Part shown: positions 13,601 to 29,189 of the stretch, piece after piece
Position numbering within the stretch: the stretch's first letter is position 1
Layout of the letters: each line of letters starts with the position of its first letter
Assembly (NCBI GenBank): GCA_013398275.1
Contig: VZSE01013368.1
Location: 386,236-450,235 of the forward strand
Length of the DNA stretch: 64,000 nt
DNA from: Promerops cafer
Taxonomy: Eukaryota > Chordata > Aves > Passeriformes > Nectariniidae
Direction of reading: 5' to 3'
Notes under the pieces: model-generated
The model's database searches: none
What the model was told of the DNA's origin: nothing
What the model saw: only the letters and a program-made list of their open reading frames with translations
Made by a program: the position numbers and the translations under genes

Positions 13601-13988
13601 GACAAGTGAGCTATACAACCCTAGGAAAACTTTATTCAATTCCTGAAAGGAAAAGCAATTTATAATCCATTAGACAATGCTGAACATGTGTTCTGGACTG
13701 CCATGGGCAAAAGCAAAGTAAGTACATTCTTTTTGGAGAAAAAACAAGCAGCAAAAGAACAACAGAATATGTTGAGACAATTACGCTAATTTCGGTTACA
13801 ATGATTATACAGTTAGCTGATTCAGACATGAAATCACTTTAATTTTTATTTAAATTCTGATGTTTTAAATGCTGATTCAAATAATACAAAGCTTAACAAG
13901 CCAGACATAAAAAGATCTAAAGCATTTTTTTTTTTTTATTTTCAAATCATGCACTATCCACTCAGCCAGAAGCTAGAAAAACCATTCA

Positions 13989-15390
<1,402 letters not shown>

Positions 15391-15528
15391 CTGTAGAGAA
15401 AACAACATTCTTGGTGATAAGCTTGTAGTCTACAATGGAGAACTGTGGCAGTTCAATCTTTGTCACTCCTGTGACTGCATTATCACCCCCACGCCAGTAA
15501 AATTCAATGTCATCTGTTGTATAGCCAT
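15391..15528 (-). CDS. GABRB2: GABA-A receptor beta2 subunit, exon 6 (extracellular domain, loops B to C)
   Basis: This 138-bp exon starts with the last two bases of Tyr157, carries 45 codons and ends on the first base of a Gly codon. It encodes the [11 protein letters not shown] stretch of the inner beta-sheet, the RGGDNAVTG loop, the [11 protein letters not shown] strand and the [11 protein letters not shown] strand leading into loop C, including Thr202 of the agonist site. Arg-Gly-Gly-Asp-Asn and KLITK separate it from beta1 (FYWNGG) and from beta3 (VERIELPQ, EHRL). The acceptor is tgtttttacag. The donor, gtttgtgg, has T at +3 and +4 and is weaker than the other three donors, although the exon ends CAG. 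Upstream lies the very long intron 5 and downstream the short intron 6. The sequence shows no interruption or stop. Confidence 0.97.
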
Positions 15529-16820
15529 CTGTAAAAACAGGAATAAACAAGTGAGATACAAATCTCTTCTGACATCATGGGGAACAGTTCATTAACTTAA
15601 AACATATAAAATATATTTCTAAAATTAAACCATTTATAAACAGATTGACACAGGTCATTCCAAATATAACTTCAAAAGGCAATCCTAGGTCTATTCTAAT
15701 ATTTGTTGGGTTTGTATTTTTTTTTTAAGATATATTACATGAATGTATTAACAAAACAGACCTTTAAAACCAGATTAAGACTACACACATCCCATCTCTA
15801 GATAGCAACTGTACAACTGTAACTTCTGATCCCAGGGCTGGATAAAACAGCATGAGTTTGCTGTAATTTCTGTCTGAGCTGAAACATCAGCACTGACAAT
15901 GTTTAGTTTTTAATTGTAAAAAACAACATAATTCTTTTTCTTAAATGGCTTGAATGCAGTGAAAGACAGCCACATTCAGTGAGGCTGGTAAGAGGCCTCG
16001 TAGGAAGCACCAATAGCAGATGCAACACCCATCAGTGGCAAAAAAAACCACCCACAAGAAATCAACCAAAGAAAATAATTCCCATCACCCAAAAAACACC
16101 CCAGAACACAGCAGATGTTCACACAGTCATAAAACACATCCATGAAAAAGGAATCTGGGATCCCAAAGGGCACCTGAGCCAATTTGCATGCTCTGGAGTA
16201 GGTGAACGGAAAAGATCATGAGACAACAGAAATAAATCTATTGCAAAACCAGAAAATACAGTATTCATTAATGTTTCATTATGCATTAATCTAAAGATTT
16301 TTTGTCATCAAAACTAAAACACAGAATAATGACCATGACTTTTTTGCAAATTGAGATAATAAATATAAAAACCACCTTGATTTTAAGTCCTCATCCACAG
16401 ACAAAGGACAAAATTGTACACTAAACACATTTTTGAGTGCTCAAATACCACTGAATTTCAAGGAATAATGCATAGAATCTGTAAAACTGTTCCTGTGCAT
16501 CATTAATTTTTGATAATCCAAGTAGAATCCAGATGTACAGCATTAGCAGAAGGCAAGCAAGTTTGAAGACATGAACCAAAGAATCTGTAAAAACACTGAA
16601 ACAACTACAAGAATCTATCTAATACACACAATTTAAAAAAGTAGTTTGGTAGATACATTCCAATAGTATGTTGATAGCAATTCCAGAGTTTTGGATAAGT
16701 GACTCTTTTACTTTCCTGGTCACAAGTCTGTCTTCTGAAAAGAGGCAGACAGCTTACTTATATTTCCCTGCCTAGCAACACTTTATATATGTCAAGTCTT
16801 TCTCTAGGCTTTCAGAGAGA

Positions 16821-16869
16821 GAAATAAAATAAAACCCACAATAAAATAAAGTCTAAAATAAAATAAAGA
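16821..16869 (+). repeat. Interrupted AAATA-type simple repeat
   Basis: Repeated AAATA/AATAA units with two short interruptions, in intron 5 about 1.3 kb upstream of exon 6 on the sense strand. Confidence 0.7.
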
Positions 16870-18931
16870 TGAGTAATTATATTGGCTGATGTTGAGATGT
16901 AAAAGCACTGCACTTCATGTTATGAAAAAATATTAAAGAACATTACTTTTTTGGGACTATCTTTTGATATTGTCAAGTTTTGCTCATATTCTGACATCAA
17001 CCCTGCCCTCCAAAGGCAAGTTCCAGATTCTAATACCATTTACTGAACTTGGTGGGATAAATCAAGGTAATTTATTTAATTCTGAGGTAACAAAACTGTT
17101 AAACTTCACAGAAATAAATCAGTATTTTTTTTCTAATTTTATTTCTGAAAAAACAAATGCTAAAATAAATTTCAGCAGGGAAAAACTCCACTTTTCTATG
17201 TAAGAGAAAAAGTTTATAAAAAGCCCAAATGGCTTTTTATTTGGTTGTATTTTTTAGAATATCTGTTGGAAGAACTTTTTTACCGAATTGCCTATGAACA
17301 ATTTAGCCTTGAACTGTCTAATCATACCGGGGCTCACACAAGAGGACTCCAGAATTTACATTCCAGCTGACTGGCAAATGCTTCAGCATCACCCTCTATC
17401 AGGAAGACGTGGTTCAGCTTCTCCCTGGATTCTCACAGCCTCAACACTAAGCAAACGTGGACAACGACTTCTTAGGAGAGAGGAATCCTTGGAAACTCTC
17501 TCCCCAAATTTCAAACCGAAGGCTCCAAACTCTGCGGCTCTGCGTGGCTTTGGGCAGAGCTGAGCAGAATTCCCTGCTGCTTAAGGGACTTACATTGGGC
17601 AAATGATAAGCTGAGACAGACCCAAAATGACAAGGCTTGTTAGTAGGTATCAATAAGGAGAATTCCAGCAAGTCTCTTCAAGCTTTCATTTTATTTCATT
17701 AAAATACTCCTCTCTCTTTCCAAAAAGGATAAATAATCCCGTTCATTTCAGAGCGGGGAGAAGGAGAGCAAAGAATATTACAGTCATCTGCACATGAATG
17801 CTCTTGTGTACTGCTAAAGTACCCAAAGATAATTGGAAATAAGTCTAATATCTGCAAAACATCTGCCAAAAGAGAGAATGGGCCCGTTCATGTCTCTAGT
17901 GGATGTTTTACGGTAAAGTGCAATTACCTGTGGCTATAATAAACTCCTTCTGCAGGTATCTGGGACTCAAAACCACTCTACTTACAAGTTAAAATTATTT
18001 AAAGATCAACCAATTTAAAGTAGAAATAAGCAGTCAAAAAAAACCCAATCTGTAGCTCTTGACAGGAAAAAACAAGAATTAATGAAGTCAGTTCAATATT
18101 TCAAAATTATCGGACCACATGTTGGTAAAGTAGAAAGGAAAGCATACTAAACCCAAAAACGTTCCAAGTAATATTTGCAAGAATATGAGTTTAGCACAGA
18201 ACACTATTAGATTTAGACTGCAAAACAACTGTTGGTTTACTATATATTCAATTGTATGTAGCTCTGCTGCCAGCAGAGAGCATCTGATTGATTGCTTTTC
18301 CCTCAGTCATTTATATATCATCAGCAGCACGATTTACTTCACTTTCAGAAAGTTCAATTTCTCATTTCTGTCATGCATCACACACTGGCAGTCACCCAAA
18401 TCAATACATTGTCCTGGTAATATGGCAGCAATCCTGAGAGAAGCAAAGCATTCTCAACTCCCATTAACAGGGACAGGGAGTTTATCCTCATGTATACATT
18501 GAGGAATGACAGATGACGAAGCACTGTAGAGGAAAAACAAACAACTAATAGAACATAAAATAAAAACCCCTTCACATAGACACTATAAAAGCATCAATTT
18601 TTTTCCAGCCTATTCAAGACAAGTCAAAAATAGGAAATTCTTCTAATACAAACAACCTAAAATGAAAGCTGAAGCATTACTGACTGAAAATGAAAATATT
18701 TAGATACAAGACAATTATCAAAAACACCATACAATGAAAGAAAAGAAGCAGATTTTTCTGAAAAACTCAGGATTTACCAGGATTCACTGCCTCACAATGC
18801 TGCAGTTTATACATGACAGCCAGGACATATTTTATTTCTACACATCTGCAGCGTGCACTGTGTGGGAATTCAAGTGCTCCACATTACTGACGCTGTGGCA
18901 GCACCTGGAGACTGAGAGAAGGCATCTGTTG

Positions 18932-18971
18932 ATTTTTTTTTTTTTTTTTTTGTGGGGTGGGGGGGAGAGGG
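18932..18971 (+). repeat. Poly(T) run followed by G-rich tract
   Basis: A run of about 19 T is followed by G runs of 4, 7 and 3 separated by T and AGA. The 7-G run can be split, so a three-layer quadruplex is possible on the plus strand. The open frames that cross it on both strands are low-complexity products. Confidence 0.8.
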
Positions 18972-21049
18972 AAATTACATAAACATGAAAAAGAGTGAAA
19001 ATGTGCCTAAACCAAAGGGAGGATTCTGCAGCCATGCCCTAACCTCTGTTCTGAGCCATCAGCAGTTTGTGAGCTCGGCCATCACACGCACACGTTCTGC
19101 ATCACCGCTGAGCTAAGGAGAACCTCTTCAGCGCTGACAAGGAGACACAGGAGACAAAAGCATCCTGTTGGCAACGGTCTAAATCCTACCTCCAGCTGCT
19201 AAAGCTTATCCAAGTAACTGTTCCTCTAGTTACAGCCTGTATCTGTGGTTCTGAGCATTGAGAGCATGGAATTGTGATGAAGCACAGTTCAGCTCCTTCA
19301 AAATTTTTGCTGGGCAGGTCCGGAGACTTGGTATAAGCTGGGAGCACACCACCCCTTTGATCACCTGAGGTATTTGTCTTTTGCTCACCAATAAAAAACA
19401 TATGAGAACTCAGTTCACAGCAGATTCTGGACTTAAATATATTACAAAGCAACCATTTACAATTTGAACACAATATACCTGGTGGAGAATAATAGAGTTG
19501 CATTATACACATAGCATTTTTGGGGGAAAAGAAAATCACAAATGTGCATCACTATATACAAAACCCTATGGCCTCATAGATAGGGAATGAATAACAAGCT
19601 ATCTAATTTCTGCTGCTTCAAGAAATTGGATTTTCTTTGCCTAGTCACTCACAATATGGTAGCTTCCCAAAATAAAACGGAGAGAACTCATGTATGATAT
19701 CTACACCCAAGTGAAAGTTTTGATTACCACTATACAAAATATTGCTAGCTAGCAATCATAATACATTAATTTAAATAAATGTAGGCCATAGACTTTCAGA
19801 GTAATTGAAGAACTTCACACCCGCAGGCGCTGTAAAATGAAATGAATGTTATAAAGAAATATTAAATTAAGTGGTTAATCCTGTTTGTATAACAGACTGT
19901 TGAATACCTTTAGTAGCAATATCTATGCATTTCATTTCTTTTTAAACATAGAACCACTACTCCGTCATTTTTCAAGATTTTCTTCAGCAGTTACACAGAG
20001 TAAAGAGCAAAATTACTTATAAAGTCATAAGTAACATGCAAAACATATTTTGAAATTCTGAAGCCTTTCAGATCTCTCACACTTGTTTCACTTCATCACT
20101 TCAGCCTTCACTTATTCAATTCACTTATTCATTCAAAAACATAGCCAGGAAGAGTGAGTTAGAAGTGTTTCTTTGAATTTGCAGAGATGTTTAAAGCTGA
20201 GGAGAACACAAGACATGAGGTGCTGAAACCAGTGGGGTGATAAAAGGGTGAGTAGGAAAAACAGAGTTTGTGTGCCAGAGCAATTGGAAAAAAGCACATC
20301 AGACTTGTTTCTTTCTCCTCTTTCTCATCCCCTCTAAATTCTGTCTTTCTGCATGAAACGTAAAAATTCTTACATTCCACTTCAAAGGCTTTTCCCCCTA
20401 AGGCTCTGAGGATTTGGATACAAAGAGGATGTACAATTTTCTGACTGCAGTGAAATTCATTTGATTTTTAGATTAAATTGGCAACATTCTCAAAAAACAA
20501 TCATCTTCAAGTTGTACAAATGGCTCCTTACTGGGGAGAGTAGGGTAGGTCAAAGAAAGAGGCAGAAATGTAATGCTGTAATTACTAGATACAGTTATTT
20601 AAAAAAAGAAAATGTCTTTTGATGAACAAGTGAAATGTCAAAATTGATTCCAGGCCTTAGAGTAGGATTTTCATGATGTTAGCAGAATCAAGTTTAAGTT
20701 TTGTATAGGTATTTCAGGCTGATTCTTGTTTACAGGAAGCCTGGTAACTTACAGAATAGATATCCTGGTGGAATTCATTAATTTTTATTTTTTTCCCCCT
20801 AACGATTTCACTGAAAATCATTCATACTTCAGAGCACCTTCTGAAAAATGCTTTCATAAATATATTTCCACTGCTACAGTATTTCTAGGAAAAGAAAGTG
20901 AGATCAGAAACAGATAGGGAAAACTGTATCCATGCAATAATATTCCAAAACCTTTTATCTCCTGGAACTCAGGAATTTGTTGCAATCTTTCTGCTTCTAT
21001 GAGTTCAGTTACTCCCACCAGTCTGAATGATCTAGGAAGTTGGATTCAA

Positions 21050-21275
21050 CACTGTGGAGATCCTGCAAGCCTAAGAGCTCCTCCTGCAGCAGAGACCAGA
21101 GGACGTGGAGCAGAACGTGCCTGGTGCCAGGAAGGTCACGGTGGCTGACGGGCACAGAGAGGCCATGGCATCAGAACCAAGTTCCTTCTGGGACTCCAGG
21201 CACAACTGGGCACACTCTGGGGAGGCTGGGACACAGATCTTTCCCACATCCTGCACGCAAGAACGCTCTTCATCT
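21050..21275. other. GC-rich patch of unknown origin
   Basis: About 225 bases visibly richer in G and C than the flanks. Two plus-strand frames and one minus-strand frame stay open across it, as expected for GC-rich sequence. An AATAAAG lies about 80 bases downstream on the plus strand (near 21353). I recognise no protein or repeat family; an old retroinsertion or a non-coding exon is possible. Confidence 0.35.
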
Positions 21276-22959
21276 TTTTCCTTCTGATTTCCATCATCCT
21301 TTTGTCCTGCAGACCAAGTGCCGTGTTTATGCGTTAAATATATCCCAGAACACAATAAAGTACAATACATCTGGCTCAGTTTAATTTATTGAAATGGCTG
21401 AAGTCCAGGGATTTCCATCACTATGGAAATTATGTATCTGATTTCTGAAAGCAAACAAATAGCATTAGATAACTGTGCATGTTTTATGCACTACACAGAA
21501 ACATCCTATCCCCTATTTCTGCCACAGTTCGTATTCCCTAACCCACTTACTTCATTCAGCAGGTGACCTTTTCTGAGGATAAGGTTGACAGCATTATGTC
21601 AGCACATTGATTAAGTCTGGATCATCTTGAAGGTTATTTCAGTGTAGCATGGGTGAGATTAAGCAAATATGTGAGGAAAACATGGGTGGCAGCAGTTGCC
21701 AATATAAAGTTAGAGCTAAACATATTTCTCACTTTGACTACTACTAAAATTACAAAGGAAAAAACCCTTAATATTTAAATTTAAAAAACCAGATTAGTAT
21801 ACATTAGACTTCTGCAGTAAAGTTTATGATCTCCTTATTACACATACCACAGAAAAAAAAGGAGTTCTGGAACACACAAGGAACTACATGAGACATGACA
21901 AATCTGTCCTAGACATAAAAGATGGTGGGAAGCTTAGTGTCATTTGCAATTAAAAGTAGAAAACTGTGAAACTCAATATTAAGAAACCAAATATAATGAA
22001 ATATTTTCTTAAATCTCAATTTTACTGTCAGCGACACAGAAGAACCAAGTAATTTACTTTCACTTCTTATAACAGTAGATCTTCAGAGATGCAATAGGAA
22101 ATCGCAATATGCAGCCATGAAGAAGATACCAATCATTGCTGAGGAAGGCAACATTTAGGCAGAAATAAATTTCTATTGAAATGTGAACAGATGTAAATAG
22201 GATAAAAATGAATACATGAATACTTAAGTGATCTATTTCAATGCCATTAAATCACAAAATGAACAGAACTCAAGTGAAAATAACCACTGAGAAAAGACAA
22301 GTGCAATCAGGTATAAGCAGGCAGTGGGCTTTTTTTTCCCAGAACGATCAACAAAGAGAAAATATAAATTATTTCCTATGTTTAAAGACTGAAGATTTTA
22401 CTACATAATTCGTAGCTATTTTCTTCCACATTTAAATCAATGAAAAAAGCCAAAGTTAAATAACAAATTAAAAAAAAAACCCTTCAGTATCACACAGGCA
22501 TCAGAGATTGCTTACAGGAAAACAAATGTTGTTTACCCTAGTTCACGAGATTTAATCTCAATCAGAGACAAAGCACATGTCCCAGAAAGCTGAACTGGGA
22601 GATCTACATGGAGGAGCAAACTTGGAATGCCAAGAGACTGCTCAAGGTCTGCTTGAACCTTCTGTGATACCCAAACCCTCCAGTTTAAAGAGCATGATAG
22701 TGAAGTGCACCTACTTTAATAAACAAGGCTAAAAATGTTCAACAGAACAACTCAGTAAATGAATGACGTCTCTCATATATTAACTGGATCATTTCATAAA
22801 GTCCATAAATTTGCATATGTAATCTCATCAACCCCACAATCAAATAAGAAAACTCTTCTGTGTTTTTGATGAGGGATATGTATAAGTAATGATTCAAATA
22901 GGAAGGACTGTGTACTTTTGGCATAATATGAAATAGCCAACATGGGTGCAGAGGGAACA

Positions 22960-23031
22960 ATTTTTTTTATATAAATTATATATATATACACACTGAATTT
23001 TATATATACATATATATACACACTGAATTTT
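22960..23031 (+). repeat. TA-rich microsatellite with a 30-bp direct repeat
   Basis: A TA-dinucleotide-rich tract in which a 20-base segment (TATATATACACACTGAATTT) occurs at 22981-23000 and again, identical, at 23011-23030, giving a 30-bp period. Confidence 0.9.
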
Positions 23032-26000
23032 TCAACTGTATTCTGAAAAGGTATTTTTGAAGATTGATGGAAATGTCTTAACACTCAGATGTGTAAAACT
23101 AAACACTGTTTCTGTGCTTTGAAAATAATTATTAGCAACTGTCTTCTGCTTTTGAAAGGCCATATTTCAGGAACAGACCTTTTATAGTAAAATGTACATC
23201 CATACTGAGTGGGTGTAAATGACAAATTATTTTCTCCTCTCTACCTTCAGTAAGGACAAGGGTCATGTAGGGAAACCAAACCCTACCAATAATTTCATCA
23301 CTGCAGTCTGTACTTCATCTTCATTATTTGAGCTGATTCCTATACTTTTATCTCATTTGACTACATTAACTAATTTATGCATAGGAAAATTGCTGTCCAA
23401 AACAATTTTATGTGATCTGGAATTTAAGAAGGCCATTGGAAATTGTTCTCTATTAGACAAACAATTCTCACAATTTACTTATTTCAGAGAAGAATTCATT
23501 AAAAGACTGTGTATACTGTTTGCTCTTTTGTCTGATTTAAGAATTGGTCTTTTTGAAACTGGAAATAGAAATGAGGGGTATATCCAAACAAATGAATCAG
23601 CAAAGCATCATCTCCACAAGCTCAGTTTTTAATACCTTAGATATGTAAGACCAAATGTTCTAAGTTTCCTGCAACCCACTATCAGCCTACATTTTGAATG
23701 CTGATGTACATTAAAAAAAAGAGAGGAAAAATGAACAACATCTGGCAACCTTAACCTTATTATAAAATTGCATTAATACTCCACTCTGCTTAATTATTCC
23801 ATAGCTGTATTAAAAATACAAGGCTACAAGGAGAAAAATGAAATTTGTAGAAGAAAGCCCTTCTATTTGTGGCTGTGCCATTTTTTCAATTCAGAAAAAT
23901 ATTCATTCATTAAGATATGCTAGCTTGCATTGCAGTGTGAGGTACTATACTGAAATATTATTCCATCTTTGCCTGAAGGCTATCACAGTATCTAAAACAC
24001 TTCTACTTATAGGTAAAAATCTGGTTATGAAGGTTTAGGAACATTGATCTCACAGACTGTCCAGCAGGAACATACTAAAACCTGTTATTGCCAAGAGTGA
24101 AACATCATTAAAACATAAAAACCCCACAGATTTTTACACATGTAGAATAATGATTGGCTTTGGACACTTAACTGAACCTGCAGAAATTAGTTTTCTTTTA
24201 GTAATGAGCAAGCTATAATTAATGCTCCTTCTCAAGTCATCCACATGTATAGATTTGGGAACTTTTTCTTTCCCATCTGGATAAGTCATCTGTCATCTAC
24301 AAGATTTTCAAGGATAATTACATCTACCTTTGATGTGGAGAACTATTTATACAATGCCATGTGAATGAAGTTTATAGGAACTTTAATTATAGGCCACGAT
24401 ATTGTTAGAACTACATCATTATTTTCTAAAAATTGCAATAGTCCTGTAACATTTCTAAATGTCCTTCACACAGCTTGGTTGGTACCAGAAACCACATCGC
24501 TGCCTCCTCAAAATATTTTAGTGGGAGCTGTGTGCCCCAAGGCTCAGAGGACTTTCCTGCAGGAAACTCTGTTGTGACACCTCTATGAGAAAAGACAGCA
24601 CAGGTTTGTTGGCAGTATCCCAGCTACTTTCCTGGGATGCTGAAAAAGGTCAGAATAAATTCTTTTGACACCCATCCCTCCAGCTTTTAGAAGTGATATA
24701 CAGAGAAAAGTTCTTTGGCGGGTAACAAGATGCTAATGGTTGTGGATGGGTATGCACAAGGCAGCAGGAATTGGAAGGGTTTTAACAGGAGAGGGGGACA
24801 AGGCCAGAGGAGAATCAAAGCTACTTCAGCTCTCTGCATTTTTCTGGCACAGGAGACTTACCCTGAGAGTTAAGCAGCAACTTCTGTAAATCCATGGCAG
24901 ATCCAACCTCATCCCACATTTTTTTCACTAGAAAAGTTCACTTGCCCTAGTCAAGTTTAAAGTTTAGGCTTTTATGTACCACAAAGCTGCATTAAATCCT
25001 GCTCTATAGGTAATGAAGTATTTTACTCAGTATCTGGTATTCTCCTCTGATCTGCATTGATGTACCATACTACCTACACTCTAGGTGCCATACTAGGTTT
25101 CATTACCACATTTCAGAAGTTTATAAGTTCACAAAATTATCTGTAACTTTTCTAAAATTCACTTTTTTTCTGAGCTGCAACTCCAGGCAGTGCTCGAGGC
25201 TATGCCTATTTCATGAAGTAGATGTGACTGAGACAAAATAATGCCGACCCTTAAAGGGACTTTTCCTGGCAAGCAGATTTTAACACACTGTTGATTTTAT
25301 TCTGTTTTCCTCCAGCTCTAGTATTGTAACTGTGTCAATATGCAAATATGTATTACATAAGGTTGCCTCTTGGGCTGGAAAAGCAGGATATCTGCATATA
25401 AATGTTCATTAAGAAGAATCCAGTACAATATTTTAACATACATAAAAGGAAATCAGCCTCAAATACAAAAGTTAAAGAACTACAACTTTTTGCTGAGAGC
25501 CCCATGTGGACTGCACCTCTCTTGTGCCTTTGAAATAAATACCCTTCTTCAGAAAAAAACGAAGAGGAAAACACATGAATAATACAATAATGTATAATAA
25601 ACCATGCAGCAATGGAATATATTATAATTAGTACTTCATAATCACTATACTTTCCTGATACAACTGCGCAGAATCATTCTTGAAGGAGTAAGCTACAAAA
25701 AAAAAGCCACCAATGTAACTATTTTCAGATAAAACTGCAGTATTCCATACCTGTGTCTGTCTGCTCCTTATTTAAACTGCCTTTTCCCTTACACAGTGAC
25801 ATTCATTCCTAGCTTCTCCTTACAACCCAAGGCTTATGTGCATATTATTTTCTAACTTTGTCTTTCCTTTGGAAGTGTTGTCCTGTATGTGCCTGTGGGC
25901 TTTATCAGAAAAGTTGCTACTTGCAGGGATCACATTGCTTCAGTGCAGAAGCAAGAAACTGAAAGTACAGTGAGCTCTGCTACCATAAATATGAAAATCA

Positions 26001-27321
26001 GATTCCTCCTCTGCTCTGCAGCATCCTCGGTGTCCAGGAAGCTGTCACAGCTCAGGAACACATCCATGAGGCAGGTATCTAACAGCCACCTTGTGAACAT
26101 GGCTATTATCAAACCATTGTCCTATCTGTGGTGCTCCCAACTGTGCATCAGTAAATTACTGCTGTAATTGGAAATTGCTTTTGTACAGTACTGCTGTAAT
26201 CTGTTTATGTTACAATTACATGGATGCTGTCATATTTATAAGGAATTATTTTATTACTATTATTGTAGAAAGCAACTATTTGTCCAATGCTTAAAATGAA
26301 AGGCCTCTTGTGTGTCAAAGAAGAAATGCCAAACAAAACATCTTTGGAAGGCATTGAGTTGAAGACAGTGATCTGTCTCACATGAGTTTTATCACGTCAT
26401 TGTGTCACAAGTTAGAGGTGGGAACACTGAAAATCTGACCTGTCCCAAGTGGCTTTTAACTGCCACTCTGGCTTGCAACACCTGACGGAGCTGTTAGACA
26501 AATGGAAGTGTGCAAACCCCGTGTTTTCCTGGGCACAAGATCTGTAATAACATCCAGTTTGTGTGTAGAGTGGTGAAGGTAAGAAACACTTTCATTACCT
26601 TCCCTGTACCAAGCACAGATACAGAAAGACAGACTGAGTCTGATTCTTGCTTTTTAAGTATCAAGAGCTGTTGAAACAAATGAGTGTTGCCAAGCCAACG
26701 GGGAAAACATAGGACAATTTTTCTTCAAGGAAACTAAAAACCATCCAGGTCAACAAACTCATAATAATGCAGTGCTGTTTAAAAACTGTCAGTACAGATA
26801 CATGCCAAGGACAAACCTGAAAGGGATGAACTGGAGCAGCTCTCCCTGGAGGCCCGTTAGACTCTTCATTTGGATGGAACTGCCTGGCCATTAGTAATGG
26901 TATATACTGATGAGTGCCAGAGACACAGATACATGTGACCATAAAGAATGGGTCATCCCCAACAAAGGGCCCATATTCCTGCAGCCACCATGGTGAATAT
27001 CACAAACTCAGCAACAGGAGGATGGAGAGGAGCAGCTCCCTGAGAGGATGCACCACATTCAGTTGTGGGGGCTTAAAGAACCTCTAGACCTCCTCGGGCA
27101 CACCCTAAACTCTCCTTACTGTTCAGCTTACTGAACACATGGCTGAGATCACCAGTAAAAAGCCTTCCAATATCACATTACAAAATTCACCAACATCTAT
27201 AGAACACTTAAAGGACCTAATAATATTAAATGCTAAGTTTACTTCCAAGGTTTGTTTATTTGTTTTGATTTTGGATGAAATCGAACACATAGAAGGCAGC
27301 CTGCCAGCTTAATTACAATTT

Positions 27322-27334
27322 AAAAAAAAAAAAA
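27322..27334 (+). repeat. Poly(A) run, A13
   Basis: Thirteen consecutive A in intron 5, followed by CCAAACC. There is no sign of a retrocopy upstream. Confidence 0.8.
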
Positions 27335-29189
27335 CCAAACCTGTGCTGCACTTTCATCCTCTTCACTAACCCAAATGTATTCATGACCTGTCCATTACAG
27401 CTATTTGATGCACCATTAAATACAGAAAATAGCTCTATATTGTTAACATTTTCTGTAGGGTCACTGCACCTGGAAGAAGGTTGGTAGCTGAAGATATGGA
27501 ACTAACAGAATACCAACAGTTAAAGAGGCGACTGGCAAACTAGCAAGCAATCCATTTAAAACAGCAGAATACATTAAAAAACACTTTTCTGAAAACATAT
27601 TTAAAAATATGCCATATTTCCTTCTCAATATCCAGACTTTAAAAGTGTAACCACTCTAAGTGGCATAATTACACAGCCTAATACATGAAGCTATGAATAT
27701 AAACAACTAGCAACAGTCACTCACTACATAACTTTAATATCAATTATATCATGAAAGATCCCATATAAATAACAATAAATATTAGGAAAAAAAGGAAAAC
27801 TAGGAAGTCATTATCAAATGTTTAATTGTTGTACATGATAATGCCAACATTCTCATGGATTTACATCAGAGCTGCATGTCCAGCAATGATACCTTCTTTG
27901 AAAGAGGATTTTCCCTGACTTTGTTGAGAATAATCTTTTAAGTGAGCAGAAATAGCAGAAGCTTCACTTAGATCATCTGTGCTCTGCAGAATTACTGGAT
28001 GTCAATATTTCAGAATGATTTGTGACTCGGAAACCTCAGTGAGAATTTTGGTCTGATGAAAGGAAACAATACAGCGACAGTTGCTCACATGGGGTTGATT
28101 ATCAATAGATTCCTGAGGGTTTACACCTCTTGAGGATCTACCAATAAATGTTTTACACAGAAAGGTGATCAGAAAAAAATGTTGGGCTCATCCTGGGTGC
28201 ATATTTTCAGCTATTTTTACCATCACTAGGCTGCATTAGAAACTCGTTCATATAAACAACAGTGTGATCAAGGGAAAAATCATTCTAGTTTGGAAAGGGT
28301 GGATGTGTTTCAGAACTGAAATTATAGGAATGCAAAAATCAAATAAAATTTGGAAAAGACAAAAATCTATTGCAACAAAGAAAGGCCTTTCTTGAAAAGG
28401 AAAATTAATTAGAAACACATTGGGAAAATCCAAGGAAAATAATTTTGCTTTCAACTTGTCTGCCTTTAATTCAGCTTTGGTAGACTAGAAGTGTTTATAG
28501 CTCTATTTTTTACCTAAATTCACTTAAACTATATATTTATGGTATGTGCAAATTAATCCATAGTCTTACGAAGAGCTAACTTTTCTAAAGCATAGAAAAA
28601 AACAGTTTTTAGTACCAGACTTCTGTCTCATGAGAACAATCTTTCAGCTCAGTTTCTTTTACAGTCCTTGTACTGCAGTACTTTCTTTTTGAATTAGTTC
28701 CCAGCACGGACAAAGGTGGACTTTCTTTTTTTAAGAAAGAAACACTTTACAATTCTACATGTACATTCCCCTAGAGACAGTTCTCTAACACAGTTTTTAG
28801 CCAAATAAAATCACTTGAGAAAACTAAGGGAAACCAAGAGTGAGTTTTGTCTGATGAAGATTTCATGAATTTCAGCTACTAAAATTAACAAATTTTAAAT
28901 CACTTCCCAAATTATCATTATATGTATTAGGGGTTAAGGAGTATGCCAGCTACCAATTAAATGCAGCCATTTAATAGCACAAAGTAGCCCCACACAACAA
29001 TTTATGGCATACATTGAGGAATACAAAATCCAATTAAAATTACGGGGGGAATTTAGCCGGGCAGAATTTAATTAACAAAGATAAAATTTTGCCAGAAGAC
29101 TGTGGCTAACACCTGTTCTGAAGCGTAAAGTGACAAGGAATATGTAGTAACAAACATTTGGGTCATGATTTATGTTGCATTTGCTAGAC

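Noticed and set aside
22739..23084. Minus-strand frame with repeated Tyr-Ile-Tyr pattern
   Set aside because: The pattern is a direct translation of the TA-rich microsatellite.
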